Assembly (NCBI GenBank): GCA_002454505.1
Contig: DKJA01000018.1
Location: forward strand, 16,237 to 80,236
Direction: 5' to 3'
DNA: 64,000 nucleotides
From: Oxalobacteraceae bacterium UBA6704
Lineage (GTDB): Bacteria > Pseudomonadota > Gammaproteobacteria > Burkholderiales > Burkholderiaceae_D
Part shown: positions 49,890-60,169 of the stretch, piece after piece
How the letters are laid out: the number at the start of each line of letters is the position of its first letter
Position numbering within the stretch: position 1 is the stretch's first letter
The notes under the pieces: model-generated
The model's input: only the letters and a program-made list of their open reading frames with translations
What the model was told of the DNA's origin: nothing
Databases searched by the model: none
Position numbers and translations under genes: made by a program

Positions 49890-50954
49890 ATGACCAACAA
49901 GGCACTCATCGTCGGCAGCAGCGGCGTCATCGGCAGCGCGCTGGCCGAACGGCTGCTGGCCGAAGGCTGGCAGGTGCACGGCGTTTCGCGCGGCCGCACG
50001 CCAGGCGTGGCGGGCGTCCACCAGATCAGCGCCGACCTGACGTCGCCCGACGTGGCGCAGGCATTGGCGGGCGTGAACCCGACCCACGTGTTCATCACCG
50101 CGTGGTCGCGGCAAGCCACCGAAGAGGAAAACATCCGCGTCAACGGCGCGATGGTGAAAAACGTGCTCGATGCGGTCGGCCCGGCCGGCACCGTGCGCCA
50201 CGTGGCGCTGGTAACGGGCCTGAAGCACTACCTCGGCCCGTTCGAAGCCTACGGCAAGGGCGCCGTGCCGATCACGCCGTTCCGCGAGGAGCAGGGCCGG
50301 CAGGATGTGGCCAACTTCTACTACGAGCAGGAAGACCGCATGTTCGCGGCGGCGCAGCAGTACGGCTTCACGTGGAGCGTGCACCGCCCGCACACGATCA
50401 TCGGCTACGCGATCGGCAATGCGATGAACATGGGCCAGACGCTGGCCGTCTACGCCGCGCTGTGCAAGCACACCGGCCAGCCGTTCGTCTTCCCCGGCAG
50501 CGCCGCGCAATGGACCGGCCTGACGGACATGACCGACGCCCGCCTGCTGGCGCGCCACCTGCAGTGGGCCTCCACGAACGACGCGGGCCGCAACGAGGAC
50601 TTCAACGTCGTCAATGGCGACGTATTCCGCTGGCAGTGGCTGTGGCCGAAACTGGCCGAGTATTTCGGCATCGAAGCCGCACCGCTTCCTGCTGACATCA
50701 GCCCGCTGGAAGCGCGGATGACCGATGCGCCCGCGCTGTGGCGCGAGATCGCCCAGCAGCACGGCCTCGCCGAACCGGACGTGACGCGACTGGCTTCGTG
50801 GTGGCACACGGATGCCGACCTGGGCCGGCCGATGGAAGTGATGACCGATATGAGCAAAAGCCGCAAGGCCGGCTTCCTGGATTACCAGGCGACGCCGGAG
50901 GCGTTCTTCGATCTGTTCGAGCGGTTGAAGCGGGAGAAGCTGATTCCTGCTTGA
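49890..50954 (+). CDS. PRISE-type (progesterone 5-beta-reductase/iridoid synthase-like) SDR
   Basis: The 354-residue atypical SDR has a Rossmann start ALIVGSSGVIGSALAERL, and its middle carries the PRISE hallmark order TGLKHYLGPFEAYG, NFYYEQED (Tyr/Lys-type site) and WSVHRPHTIIGYA. In plants such enzymes reduce enone steroids or 8-oxogeranial with NADPH; bacterial members reduce small activated alkenes, and their physiological substrates are mostly unknown. AAGGAG precedes the ATG. It stands alone between two repeat loci. Confidence 0.87.
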   Translation: MTNKALIVGSSGVIGSALAERLLAEGWQVHGVSRGRTPGVAGVHQISADLTSPDVAQALAGVNPTHVFITAWSRQATEEENIRVNGAMVKNVLDAVGPAGTVRHVALVTGLKHYLGPFEAYGKGAVPITPFREEQGRQDVANFYYEQEDRMFAAAQQYGFTWSVHRPHTIIGYAIGNAMNMGQTLAVYAALCKHTGQPFVFPGSAAQWTGLTDMTDARLLARHLQWASTNDAGRNEDFNVVNGDVFRWQWLWPKLAEYFGIEAAPLPADISPLEARMTDAPALWREIAQQHGLAEPDVTRLASWWHTDADLGRPMEVMTDMSKSRKAGFLDYQATPEAFFDLFERLKREKLIPA

Positions 50955-50959
50955 TTCCT

Positions 50960-51065
50960 TGGGGACTGTCCCCGCAGGGGCCTGTCCCCGGGGTTGATTT
51001 TGATTTTTGAGGACCGCATACAGAAAAACAACCCCGGGGACAGTCCCCTGCGGGGACGGTCCCCA
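50960..51065. repeat. Family B repeat pair
   Basis: Left arm GGGGACTGTCCCCGCAGGGG... and right arm ...CCCTGCGGGGACGGTCCCC in inverted orientation around a 30-40 bp spacer (GATTTTGATTTTTGAGG...), between the PRISE reductase and the HemS-like gene. It starts 6 bases after the reductase stop and ends 4 bases before the HemS stop. Confidence 0.88.
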
Positions 51066-51069
51066 GCCA

Positions 51070-52221
51070 CTACTTCAGCGATGCGGCCAGATCCAGCCAA
51101 CCCTGCGGCTGCGGCTTGCCCCGCTCCCGCACGCCGAAGAACGTCACCACCAGCTCGCCCTCGTTGTCGTAGAACTCCACCGACGTCACGCCCGCCCGCT
51201 GCAGCACGTAGCCGGCCTTGAAGGCCTTGTCGCGCAGGTGCAGGTTGAAGTCGGGGTCGAGCACGTTGAAGAAGCCGCCCGCTTCCTGCACCTTGTTGAT
51301 CTTGCCGCTGTAGATCTGCGTCACGCCGCCATTGCCGAGGAAGGCCATGATCGGCACCTGCTGCGCGGACGCCTGCTCCAGCAGCGTGCGCACGGCCTGC
51401 GGCATCACCTTCTGCACCACGCCGGCCGGCGCCAGGCGCAGCGCCTGCTCGCGCGTCAGGCCAAACTCCGAGACGATGCGGTTGAACTGGTGCACGTCCG
51501 TCATCTCCTTCCACGCCAGCTGGAATTCCTTGACGTCGACGGCGCTGTCCGGCTTCGCCGGCTTCTTGTCGACCGCCGGCACGATCACCAGCTTGCCTTC
51601 CTGCTGCGGCTGACGGAAGTCGGCAACCAGCTTGTCGAATACGGGCACCTTCGTCTCGTCCTTCAGATACAGCTTGTGCACCGCATTGCCGCCGCCGTCG
51701 AAGAACTGCAGGCTGCGCGACACGGCGCCGTCCTTGCCCGGCTGGACCACGGCATACGCGAACTTCCACTCGGTGAAGTGGAAGCGCAGGTCGATCGGGC
51801 CGCCGAGATAACCGCCGGCGATGTTCAGCTGGCGTGCTTCGCTTTCCGCATCCTTGGCACCGGCATCGCCCTGCTTTGCTTCGGCCAGGCGGGAAGCGAC
51901 GCCGGTCACCTCGATGACGCCGTTCTCGTTGCGCGTCAGGCCCATCACCTTGCCCAGGTCCAGCGCGCGGCGCATGATTTCGCGGGGCGCGTGGTCGGTG
52001 TTTTTCAGGCGCGTGGCGGTGGCGCCGACGGTGGTGTCGAGCAGCTCCGCTTCCGACACGCGCAACGTGCGGGCCGCATCGCGGATGCCCAGCTTCGGTT
52101 GTTCGGCGCGCAGCGTGGTCCAGCGCTCGGCCAGCGTGGCCGCCTGCGCTTGCGAGATGAGCAGGGCACCTGCCATGGCCAGCACGGTGCGGGCCAGCAG
52201 ATTGCGTGGGTGGGTCTTCAT
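51070..52221 (-). CDS. HemS/ChuS-family haem protein with a signal peptide
   Basis: The 383-residue protein has the duplicated HemS-like architecture (halves at about 30-200 and 205-380), with the family motifs RDAARTLRVSEAELL, KVMGLTRNENGVIEV and, in the second half, WKEMTDVHQFNRIV and NVLDPDFNLHLRD. HemS/ChuS proteins bind and degrade haem in the cytoplasm. Here, unusually, the protein starts with a clear Sec signal peptide (LLARTVLAMAGALLISQAQA, cleavage near 27), so it would be periplasmic. It sits 18 bases downstream of the haem receptor gene and is co-transcribed. Either a periplasmic haem binder or a reassigned start is possible. Confidence 0.85.
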   Translation of the reverse strand: MKTHPRNLLARTVLAMAGALLISQAQAATLAERWTTLRAEQPKLGIRDAARTLRVSEAELLDTTVGATATRLKNTDHAPREIMRRALDLGKVMGLTRNENGVIEVTGVASRLAEAKQGDAGAKDAESEARQLNIAGGYLGGPIDLRFHFTEWKFAYAVVQPGKDGAVSRSLQFFDGGGNAVHKLYLKDETKVPVFDKLVADFRQPQQEGKLVIVPAVDKKPAKPDSAVDVKEFQLAWKEMTDVHQFNRIVSEFGLTREQALRLAPAGVVQKVMPQAVRTLLEQASAQQVPIMAFLGNGGVTQIYSGKINKVQEAGGFFNVLDPDFNLHLRDKAFKAGYVLQRAGVTSVEFYDNEGELVVTFFGVRERGKPQPQGWLDLAASLK

Positions 52222-52239
52222 GGTCTTCTCCTTGGTGGA

Positions 52240-54486
52240 TCAGTAAATCAGCTTGAACGTGACGGCGGCATAGCGGCCGGGACGGGACTGCCGTTCGATG
52301 TCGGCGATCGTGGCGGCCGTGGTGCCGGCGGCCAGGCTGCGCGTCGAGGCGTAGTCCCAGTATTTTTTGTCGGTCAGGTTGTATATGCCGGCCGTCAGCA
52401 TCGCATGCGTGCCGATGTTCCAGTATGCCGTCAGGTCGGCTACCGTGTAACCCGGCACCGCAAAGCGCGCCGCCGTGGTGCCGGTGATGACGTCGGGTTC
52501 GGCCTGCTTGCCATGCACGCTGATGACGGACAGCGCGCCGCCGCCCCGCTTGGCCGGATCGTCCCACGCGAACGTGGCGCTCAGCTTGCGCGGCAAGGTG
52601 GAGGCGAGTTCGCCTTCGTCGCCCGTGTCGGTGTTGAGCACCTTGCTGTGCTGGACGCCGGCCGCCACGATCACGCTGGCGCCGTTCAGCGCCGGGGCCC
52701 ACTGCTTCAGGTCGAAGTTGCCGGAGACTTCCACACCCCACGTCTTCGCGTCGCCGATGTTCTCGGGCCGGAACAGGCCCTGCGTGATGGTCGGGAAGTT
52801 GACCGGATCGGGCGCCTGCGTCACGTACTCGATGAAGTCCTTGTACTTCGTGTAGAACACGGCGGCGTGGCCCTGGATGCCGGGCGCCGCGTGGCCGTTC
52901 AGGCCCAGCTCGAACGCATTGCTGGTTTCCTTTTTCAGGCTGCCGTTGCCCAGCACCGCATAACCATTGCCGGTGCCCGTGTAGCTGAACGAGTCGTAGG
53001 TGCCGGTGATCTCCGATGCATTCGGCAGCCGCGTGCCGCGCGAGTATTTGGCATACGCTTCCAGCTGCGGGTTCAGCTTCGCCGTCAATGCGAGGCTCGG
53101 CGTGAAGTAATCGTCGGTCTGCTTGTGCAGTTCCTTCGCCGCCGCCGGGACGGCCACGACGTAGTTCTGCAGGTTCTTCGGTTCGAGCTCGCGCCGGTCG
53201 TAGCGCAGGCCCGGCGTCAGCGTGATGCTGTCGGACAGCGCCAGGTCGGCGCGGCCGAACAGCGCCAGCTTCGTCGTGTCCGTGTCGGCCATGCGGTTCT
53301 TGCTGGTGATCTGGTGCGCGCCCGTGGCCAGCACGGTGCGGTCCTCGCGCCATGGCCGGCGGCTCTCCACCTTCTCGCCGCTGAAGCCGTACACGAGGCG
53401 GTGCTTGCCGAACTGCTTGCCGGCGTTGCTGGCCAGGCCCAGGCTCTTGTTGTAGAAGCCCGTTGCGATCTCGCGCCACACGGGCTGGCCCTGGGTGATG
53501 TAGCGGGAGTGCGTGTCGTCCTCGACGCGCGCATCCTGGTAGTAGATGCGCGATTCGAGCGTGTCGAACAACGCCGTGTTGCCGGCGAACTGGTGATCGA
53601 GGCTGAAGCGGTCGCGCTTCGTTTCCGAATCCATCGTCACGCCTTCCGGATACAGCGTGCTGGTCTTGTTGATGAAGGCGCGGGCGTGCTGCGTGCGGTA
53701 AGCGTCGATCGTCGCGGTCAGCTTGTGGCCTGCCAGCGGCGACCAGGCCAGCTTGGCCAGCAGCGCATCGGAATCCCAGTCGTCCGGATTGTCCACGCCG
53801 TTGCCGTTCGATTCCAGTTCCTTGCCGTCGCGGTGCACGTACACGGCCAGCGCTTGCAGGCCGCCGCTTTGCACGGCGCCGGTCAGCGCATGCATGCGCA
53901 TATTGTTCGAGCCGTCGTAGCCGAACTTGTAGTCGGCGTAGACCGGCTTGCTGTCGCCGACATAGTCTTCCGGCGCCTTGGTCGTGAAGCTCACCGAACC
54001 GCCCAGGCCCGGCGTGCCGCTGCCGGCCGCCGTGGTGCCGGACGTGATATCGACTTCGCGGAAGGTCTCGGGATCGAAGTAGTCGCGGCCGATGCCGAAT
54101 GCGTTCAGCGTCGAGCCGTCCGGCTTCGGTGCCGCGTCGGGCAGCGAGATGCCATCGAGGTCCATGCTGACCCGGTTGCCGTCGATGCCGCGGATATTGA
54201 AGCCCGAGTTGCCCGTGCTGTCCCACACGCTGCCCGAGCCGCTGGCGCCGTTCGGCACGCTGATCAGCGCTTCGTACTTCGTGATGTTGAACATGTCCTG
54301 CGCGCCGCGCCGCTGCAGCTCGGTGGCCGTGACGGTGGTGTTGGTGCCGACGGTCTTCGTGTCGTCGCGCTTGGCGGTGACGAGGATTTCGCCCATGGCG
54401 GTGGTGGATTGGGCATGGGCCAGCGAGCCCAGTGCGGACATCAGTAAGGCCGGCAGCAGGCGCCGGCGCGCGGAGAGGACGTGCAT
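52240..54486 (-). CDS. TonB-dependent haem/haemoglobin receptor
   Basis: The 748-residue outer-membrane receptor has a signal peptide (about 1-25, ...LAHA), TonB box MGEILVTAKRDD, a plug with NIRGIDGNRVSMDLDGISLPDA and FREVDITSGTTAAGSGTPGLGGSV, and a barrel ending KLIY. The plug and the NPNL-like middle (YAKYSRGTRLPNASE) match the haem/haemoglobin/transferrin receptor subfamily. It is followed by a HemS-like gene, confirming haem as the likely cargo. A weaker Fur-box-like site lies about 80 bases upstream. Confidence 0.92.
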   Translation of the reverse strand: MHVLSARRRLLPALLMSALGSLAHAQSTTAMGEILVTAKRDDTKTVGTNTTVTATELQRRGAQDMFNITKYEALISVPNGASGSGSVWDSTGNSGFNIRGIDGNRVSMDLDGISLPDAAPKPDGSTLNAFGIGRDYFDPETFREVDITSGTTAAGSGTPGLGGSVSFTTKAPEDYVGDSKPVYADYKFGYDGSNNMRMHALTGAVQSGGLQALAVYVHRDGKELESNGNGVDNPDDWDSDALLAKLAWSPLAGHKLTATIDAYRTQHARAFINKTSTLYPEGVTMDSETKRDRFSLDHQFAGNTALFDTLESRIYYQDARVEDDTHSRYITQGQPVWREIATGFYNKSLGLASNAGKQFGKHRLVYGFSGEKVESRRPWREDRTVLATGAHQITSKNRMADTDTTKLALFGRADLALSDSITLTPGLRYDRRELEPKNLQNYVVAVPAAAKELHKQTDDYFTPSLALTAKLNPQLEAYAKYSRGTRLPNASEITGTYDSFSYTGTGNGYAVLGNGSLKKETSNAFELGLNGHAAPGIQGHAAVFYTKYKDFIEYVTQAPDPVNFPTITQGLFRPENIGDAKTWGVEVSGNFDLKQWAPALNGASVIVAAGVQHSKVLNTDTGDEGELASTLPRKLSATFAWDDPAKRGGGALSVISVHGKQAEPDVITGTTAARFAVPGYTVADLTAYWNIGTHAMLTAGIYNLTDKKYWDYASTRSLAAGTTAATIADIERQSRPGRYAAVTFKLIY

Positions 54487-54566
54487 GGTATTCCAGTCAA
54501 GAGTCGTTGGCAGCTGGCTCTTGGACCTGGCACGCAGGATGGCTGGCGGTGGAGCGCCATCTTAAT

Positions 54567-54585
54567 GGAAATGATTCTTATTTAC
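54567..54585 (-). promoter_or_regulatory. Fur-box-like site upstream of the haem receptor
   Basis: GTAAATAAGAATCATTTCC on the minus strand matches 13 of 19 positions of the Fur consensus, within an AT-rich stretch 81-99 bases before the ATG. Weaker than the 26037 site but in the expected place for an iron-regulated receptor. Confidence 0.5.
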
Positions 54586-54599
54586 AAGCAGAACAATGT

Positions 54600-54718
54600 T
54601 GGCTGGGGACCGTCCCCGCAGGGGACTGTCCCCGGGGTTGATTTTGATTTCCGTTGTACTCGGGAGAACGTCAAATTCAACCCCGGGGACAGTCCCTTGC
54701 AGGGACAGTCCCCAGCCA
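54600..54718. repeat. Family B repeat pair with perfect ends
   Basis: Terminal TGGCTGGGGAC (54600-54610) and GTCCCCAGCCA (54708-54718) are perfect inverted ends. Inside are the two arms and a spacer with GATTTTGATTTCC and GTCAAATTC. It separates the haem receptor's upstream region from ftsB. Confidence 0.88.
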
Positions 54719-54730
54719 ACGACAGCCAAC

Positions 54731-55069
54731 CTACGGCTTCTTGACCGGCTCCTCCACCGGCATCGGCGGTGTGGCGCCCTCGTCCGGGGCGGACTGGCCC
54801 TTGTGCAGGATCTGCACGTAGATCTCGTTGTCCTTGATCATCGACAGCTCGTAGCGCGCGCGCTCCTCGACGGCGCCGGTGCCGTCCTTCAGGTCGCGCA
54901 CTTCGGAGTCGAGCTTGGCGTTGCGGCGGCGCAGTTCGTCGTTCTTGTCGTGCGCCGCGTCGACCTGCTGTTCCAGGTCCTGCACGCGAAGCCAGCCGCC
55001 TTTCCCCAGCCACAGAGGATACTGAATCAGCAGCAGCAGGACTGCCAGGGCAAGGGTAATCAGACGCAT
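54731..55069 (-). CDS. ftsB: Cell division protein FtsB
   Basis: The 112-residue bitopic inner-membrane protein has a short cytoplasmic start, a membrane helix (about 3-20, LITLALAVLLLLIQYPLWLG), a periplasmic coiled coil (about 25-70, DLEQQVDAAHDKNDELRRRN) and the conserved GTGAVEERARYELSMIKDNE segment. It links FtsL and FtsQ in the divisome. Its position just downstream of eno is standard in proteobacteria. It ends in a Pro-rich tail, longer than the E. coli protein. Confidence 0.93.
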   Translation of the reverse strand: MRLITLALAVLLLLIQYPLWLGKGGWLRVQDLEQQVDAAHDKNDELRRRNAKLDSEVRDLKDGTGAVEERARYELSMIKDNEIYVQILHKGQSAPDEGATPPMPVEEPVKKP

Positions 55070-55137
55070 AGGGAATAAAGAACCGGCCGGGAATCCCGGC
55101 CGGCTGCACAGTCAAAAAGTTGCTCTAGTTTAGAGTA

Positions 55138-56421
<1,284 letters not shown>

Positions 56422-56560
56422 GGTAAGTCTCCAAGGTATGGGGGAAACAGGCAGCGCGCGGTGTGAAGTGGTGAGAATTGACCCGCCCGCAAAATTGCAG
56501 CAAGGGTAACAGAGGATGGCTTTGTAGGGAAGCGGCACGCCTTACTACAAAACGGCCGCG

Positions 56561-56712
56561 TGGCTGGGGACTGTCCCTGCAAGGGACTGTCCCCGGGGTT
56601 GAATTTGACTTGCGAACCGCGAACAAAAAACAACCACGCGGTTGAAGTTTGCCGGCACGCCAGGGAATTCAAGAACAACCCCGGGGACAGGCCCTTGCAG
56701 GGACAGTCCCCA
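56561..56712. repeat. Family B repeat pair, composite spacer
   Basis: Begins TGGCTGGGGACTGTCCCTGC and ends ...GCAGGGACAGTCCCC in inverted orientation, between eno and kdsA. The spacer contains AACCACGCGGTTGAAGTTTG and a CCGGCACGCCAG...TCAAGAACAACC block shared with the 49677 copy. Confidence 0.88.
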
Positions 56713-56717
56713 ACGAA

Positions 56718-56750
56718 AAAGGCCCGTACAGCAAGCTGCACGGGCCCTTT
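56718..56750 (-). terminator. Terminator after kdsA
   Basis: On the minus strand GGGCCCGTGCAGC pairs with GCTGTACGGGCC (one mismatch), followed by TTTTT. It lies about 20 bases after the kdsA stop and closes the pyrG-kdsA unit. Confidence 0.8.
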
Positions 56751-56770
56751 CACGATGCCGAAGCGGCGCC

Positions 56771-57625
56771 CTACTCGAAGCTGCTCTCGAGGAAGCCAGC
56801 CTTCTTCGTGATGCGATCCAGCTCGATCAGCGTGGACAGCAGCTCCTTCATGCGGCCCAGCGGCACGGCGTTCGGGCCGTCCGACAGCGCGGTGGCCGGC
56901 GTCGGGTGGGTTTCCATGAACAGGCCGGCCACGCCGACGGCAACGGCCGCGCGCGACAGCACGGGCACCATCTCGCGCATGCCGCCCGACGAAGTGCCGT
57001 TACCGCCCGGCAGTTGCACCGAGTGCGTCGCATCGAACACCACCGGTGCGGCGGTCTCGCGCATGATCGCCAGCGAGCGCATGTCCGACACCAGGTTGTT
57101 GTAGCCGAACGAGGCGCCCCGTTCGCAGGCCATGAAGTTGTCTTCGTTCAGGCCCTTCGCCCTGGCGGCGGCACGGGCCTTGTCGATGACGTTCTTCATG
57201 TCGTGCGGCGCGAGGAATTGGCCCTTCTTGATGTTCACCGGCAGGCCCGATTGGGCGCAGGCGGTGATGAAGTCCGTCTGGCGGCACAGGAAGGCAGGCG
57301 TCTGCAGCACGTCGACCACCGCCGACACTTCCTCGATCTCGTCAATCGAGTGCACGTCCGTCAGCACCGGCACGCCCAGCTCGCGCTTGACGTCGCCGAG
57401 GATTTCCAGGCCCTTGTCGCGGCCGGGGCCGCGGTACGACGTGCCGGAGGAACGGTTGGCCTTGTCGAACGACGACTTGTAGATGAACGGGATGCCCAGT
57501 GCGGCGGTCATCTCCTTCAGTGCACCGGCCGTATCGAACGCCATCTGGCGCGATTCGATCACGCAGGTGCCGGCGATCAGGAAGAACGGCTGGTCGAGGC
57601 CGATATCGAAACCACAGAGTTTCAT
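56771..57625 (-). CDS. kdsA: 3-deoxy-8-phosphooctulonate synthase (KDO-8-P synthase)
   Basis: This 284-residue TIM barrel condenses phosphoenolpyruvate and arabinose-5-phosphate for lipopolysaccharide core synthesis. Visible are PFFLIAGTCVIESRQMAF, the substrate loops KSSFDKANRSSGTSYRGPG and LTDVHSIDEIEEV, and KKGQFLAPHDMKN, ERGASFGYNNLVSDMR and DATHSVQLPGG. The cysteine in GTCVIES is the metal-binding position seen in class II (metal-dependent) enzymes. Its ATG overlaps the pyrG stop by 4 bases. Confidence 0.97.
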   Translation of the reverse strand: MKLCGFDIGLDQPFFLIAGTCVIESRQMAFDTAGALKEMTAALGIPFIYKSSFDKANRSSGTSYRGPGRDKGLEILGDVKRELGVPVLTDVHSIDEIEEVSAVVDVLQTPAFLCRQTDFITACAQSGLPVNIKKGQFLAPHDMKNVIDKARAAARAKGLNEDNFMACERGASFGYNNLVSDMRSLAIMRETAAPVVFDATHSVQLPGGNGTSSGGMREMVPVLSRAAVAVGVAGLFMETHPTPATALSDGPNAVPLGRMKELLSTLIELDRITKKAGFLESSFE

Positions 57626-59274
57626 GCTGCGTCTCCTTGCTGGGCGCCGGCGCCCTTGTGCGTCAGCGCGGCCTTGATGAACGACGTGAACAGCGGGTGG
57701 CCGTCGCGCGGCGTCGATTTGAATTCAGGGTGGTACTGCACGCCCATGTACCAAGGGTGCACGTCGCGTGGCAGTTCCATGATTTCGCACAGGTCTTCCG
57801 TCGGCGTGCGCGCCGCCACCACCAGGCCCGCTTCTTCCACGCGGCTCAGGTAATGGTTGTTCGCTTCGTAGCGGTGACGGTGACGCTCGGTGACCACGCT
57901 GCCGTAGATCTCGTGCGCCAGCGTGCCCGGCTTGACGGCGCAGGCCTGCGCGCCCAGGCGCATCGTGCCGCCCAGGTCGGAATTGGCATCGCGCTTCTCG
58001 ACCTTGCCGTCGTGGTTCTGCCATTCGTCGATCAGCGCGACGACCGGCTGGTCCGTCTGCGGCTCGAACTCGGTGGAGTTGGCGTTCGTCAGGCCGGCCT
58101 TGTGGCGGGCGTATTCGATCAGCGCCACCTGCATGCCCAGGCAGATGCCCAGGTAAGGGATGCCGCTTTCGCGGGCGAATTGCGCCGCCTTGATCTTGCC
58201 TTCCACGCCGCGCTTGCCGAAGCCGCCCGGCACCAGGATCGCGTCGTACTTGGCCAGGTCGGCCGTGCCCTTCGCTTCGATCTCTTCCGAGTCGATGTAT
58301 TCGATATTGACGCGGCTCTCGGTATGGATGCCGGCGTGGCGCAGCGCTTCGGTCAGCGACTTGTACGACTCGGTCAGGTCGACATATTTGCCGACCATGC
58401 CGATCGACACTTCCTGCTTCGGATTTTCCAGCGTGTGGATCAGCTTCGACCACACCGACAGGTCGGCCGGTGCCGGCTCGATGTCCAGCGCCTCGCAGAT
58501 GATCGCGTCCAGGCCCTGGTCGTGCAGCATCTGCGGCACCTTGTAGATGGTGTCCACGTCCCACACGGAGATCACGGCCTGCTCTTCGATGTTCGAGAAC
58601 AGCGAGATCTTGGCGCGTTCGTCGTCCGGAATGGCGCGGTCGGCGCGGCACAGCAGCGCGTTCGGCGAAATGCCGATCTCGCGCAGTTTCTGCACCGAGT
58701 GCTGGGTCGGCTTGGTTTTCAGTTCGCCCGCGGAGGCGATGAACGGCACCAGCGTCAGGTGCACGAAGGCGCAGTTCTTGCGGCCGGCGCGCAGGCTCAG
58801 TTGACGGGCCGCTTCCAGGAACGGCAGCGACTCGATGTCGCCGACGGTGCCGCCGATTTCGCACAGCGCGACATCGTAGCCTTCCGCGCCACGGCGGATG
58901 TAGTCCTGGATTTCGTTGGTGATGTGCGGGATCACCTGTACGGTCTTGCCGAGGTATTCGCCGCGGCGTTCCTTGCGGATCACGGATTCGTAGATCTGGC
59001 CGGTGGTGAAGTTGTTCACCTTGCGCATGCGCGTGCTGATGAAGCGCTCGTAGTGGCCGAGATCCAGGTCGGTTTCGGCGCCGTCGTCGGTGACGAACAC
59101 TTCACCGTGCTGCATGGGGCTCATCGTGCCCGGGTCCACGTTGATGTACGGGTCCAGCTTGAGCATGGTGACTTTGAGGCCGCGCGATTCGAGGATCGCG
59201 GCGAGGGAGGCGGCGGCAATCCCTTTACCAAGGGACGACACGACGCCGCCAGTGACGAAGACAAATTTGGTCAT
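57622..59274 (-). CDS. pyrG: CTP synthase
   Basis: The 550-residue enzyme turns UTP into CTP with glutamine. The N-terminal synthetase starts FVFVTGGVVSSLGKGIAAASL (P-loop) and contains MQHGEVFVTDDGAETDLDLG. The C-terminal glutaminase has the catalytic Cys in YLGICLGMQVALIEYAR and the His-Glu pair in GVQYHPEFKS. The ATG at 59274 gives the family-typical MTKFVFVTGG start; an in-frame ATG 14 codons earlier is not used in relatives. Upstream of kdsA, as is usual in proteobacteria. Confidence 0.98.
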   Translation of the reverse strand: MTKFVFVTGGVVSSLGKGIAAASLAAILESRGLKVTMLKLDPYINVDPGTMSPMQHGEVFVTDDGAETDLDLGHYERFISTRMRKVNNFTTGQIYESVIRKERRGEYLGKTVQVIPHITNEIQDYIRRGAEGYDVALCEIGGTVGDIESLPFLEAARQLSLRAGRKNCAFVHLTLVPFIASAGELKTKPTQHSVQKLREIGISPNALLCRADRAIPDDERAKISLFSNIEEQAVISVWDVDTIYKVPQMLHDQGLDAIICEALDIEPAPADLSVWSKLIHTLENPKQEVSIGMVGKYVDLTESYKSLTEALRHAGIHTESRVNIEYIDSEEIEAKGTADLAKYDAILVPGGFGKRGVEGKIKAAQFARESGIPYLGICLGMQVALIEYARHKAGLTNANSTEFEPQTDQPVVALIDEWQNHDGKVEKRDANSDLGGTMRLGAQACAVKPGTLAHEIYGSVVTERHRHRYEANNHYLSRVEEAGLVVAARTPTEDLCEIMELPRDVHPWYMGVQYHPEFKSTPRDGHPLFTSFIKAALTHKGAGAQQGDAA

Positions 59275-59463
59275 TGCGAGATAGGGTGCCGATTGGCACG
59301 CTGCGGGAAATTGCAATTATAGCGTAATCCGCCCGTTTCTTCACCATGCCGGCCCGAATTCGGGCAAATGCGCTGGCACCTGCCGCGCCGAAAAATGTGC
59401 GGGAACGTACAGACCCGCCGCCGCCCGGGCCGGACAATATCATTATTTCAACAGGAGGCCACC

Positions 59464-59901
59464 ATGAGCTACGAACGCGATGCATACGGTAACTACGTCG
59501 ACCAGGGCCACCAGGGTCCCGGCCCGCGCCTGATGGGTGCGGACACGCTGATCGGCGATCACATCCACAACATGAAGGACGAACACCTGGGCTCCGTCAA
59601 GGAAATCATGCTCGACATGCAGACCGGCTCGGTCGGCTATGTCGTGATGGCATCCGGCGGCGTGCTGACGATCGGCGAGAAGCTGTTCGCGATCCCTTGG
59701 GAAGCGCTGACGCTGGACACGGCCAACCACCAGCTGCGCCTGAACATCGACAAGGAACGCATCGAAAACGCGCCCGGCTTCGACAAGGACAACTGGCCCG
59801 ACATGGCCAACCAGGCCTGGGCCGCCGAAGTGCACAACTACTACGGCACCAGCGCCAGCAGTGCCAGCCGTGCCGCCGGCCTGAACCGCGACGTGTTGTG
59901 A
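59464..59901 (+). CDS. PRC-barrel domain protein
   Basis: The 145-residue soluble protein has a PRC-barrel (about 20-95): DTLIGDHIHNMKDEHLGSVKEIMLD, SVGYVVMASGGVLTIGEKLFAIPWEAL. The first half is Tyr/Gly/Gln-rich (SYERDAYGNYVDQGHQGPGP). PRC barrels occur in photosynthetic and ribosome-maturation proteins, and in stress proteins of unknown role like this one. AGGAGG sits 6 bases before the ATG, and a strong terminator lies downstream. Confidence 0.87.
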   Translation: MSYERDAYGNYVDQGHQGPGPRLMGADTLIGDHIHNMKDEHLGSVKEIMLDMQTGSVGYVVMASGGVLTIGEKLFAIPWEALTLDTANHQLRLNIDKERIENAPGFDKDNWPDMANQAWAAEVHNYYGTSASSASRAAGLNRDVL

Positions 59902-60026
59902 AGGTCCGGCAACCTGGCTTCAGCAGGGTTGCCGGCTCAAGTACCGGTTGAGTCCTGCGCGGGCCGCCGGCTGGCTGGCATCGGTGCCGATGATGTCCGC
60001 CACTATCGGCCATAACCCGGCCGCTA

Positions 60027-60053
60027 CGCGCCCTCTTCGGAGGGCGCGTTTTT
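60027..60053 (+). terminator. Terminator after the PRC-barrel gene
   Basis: CGCGCCCTC (60027-60035), loop TTCG and GAGGGCGCG (60040-60048) form a perfect 9-bp stem with a stable UUCG tetraloop, followed by TTTTT. Confidence 0.92.
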
Positions 60054-60058
60054 GTTGG

Positions 60059-60169
60059 CGGGGGACTGTCCCTGCAAGGGACTGTCCCCGGGGTTGTTTT
60101 TGACTTTGCCTGAACGCCGATAACTTCAAAATCAACCCCGGGGACAGGCCCCTGCGGGGACAGTCCCCA
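60059..60169. repeat. Family B repeat pair overlapping a coding end
   Basis: Left arm GGGGACTGTCCCTGCAAGGG... and right arm ...CCCTGCGGGGACAGTCCCC around a spacer with GTTTTTGACTTTGCC. The right arm (from 60132) is inside the 3' end of the acetyltransferase gene and supplies its last dozen codons and stop. Confidence 0.88.
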
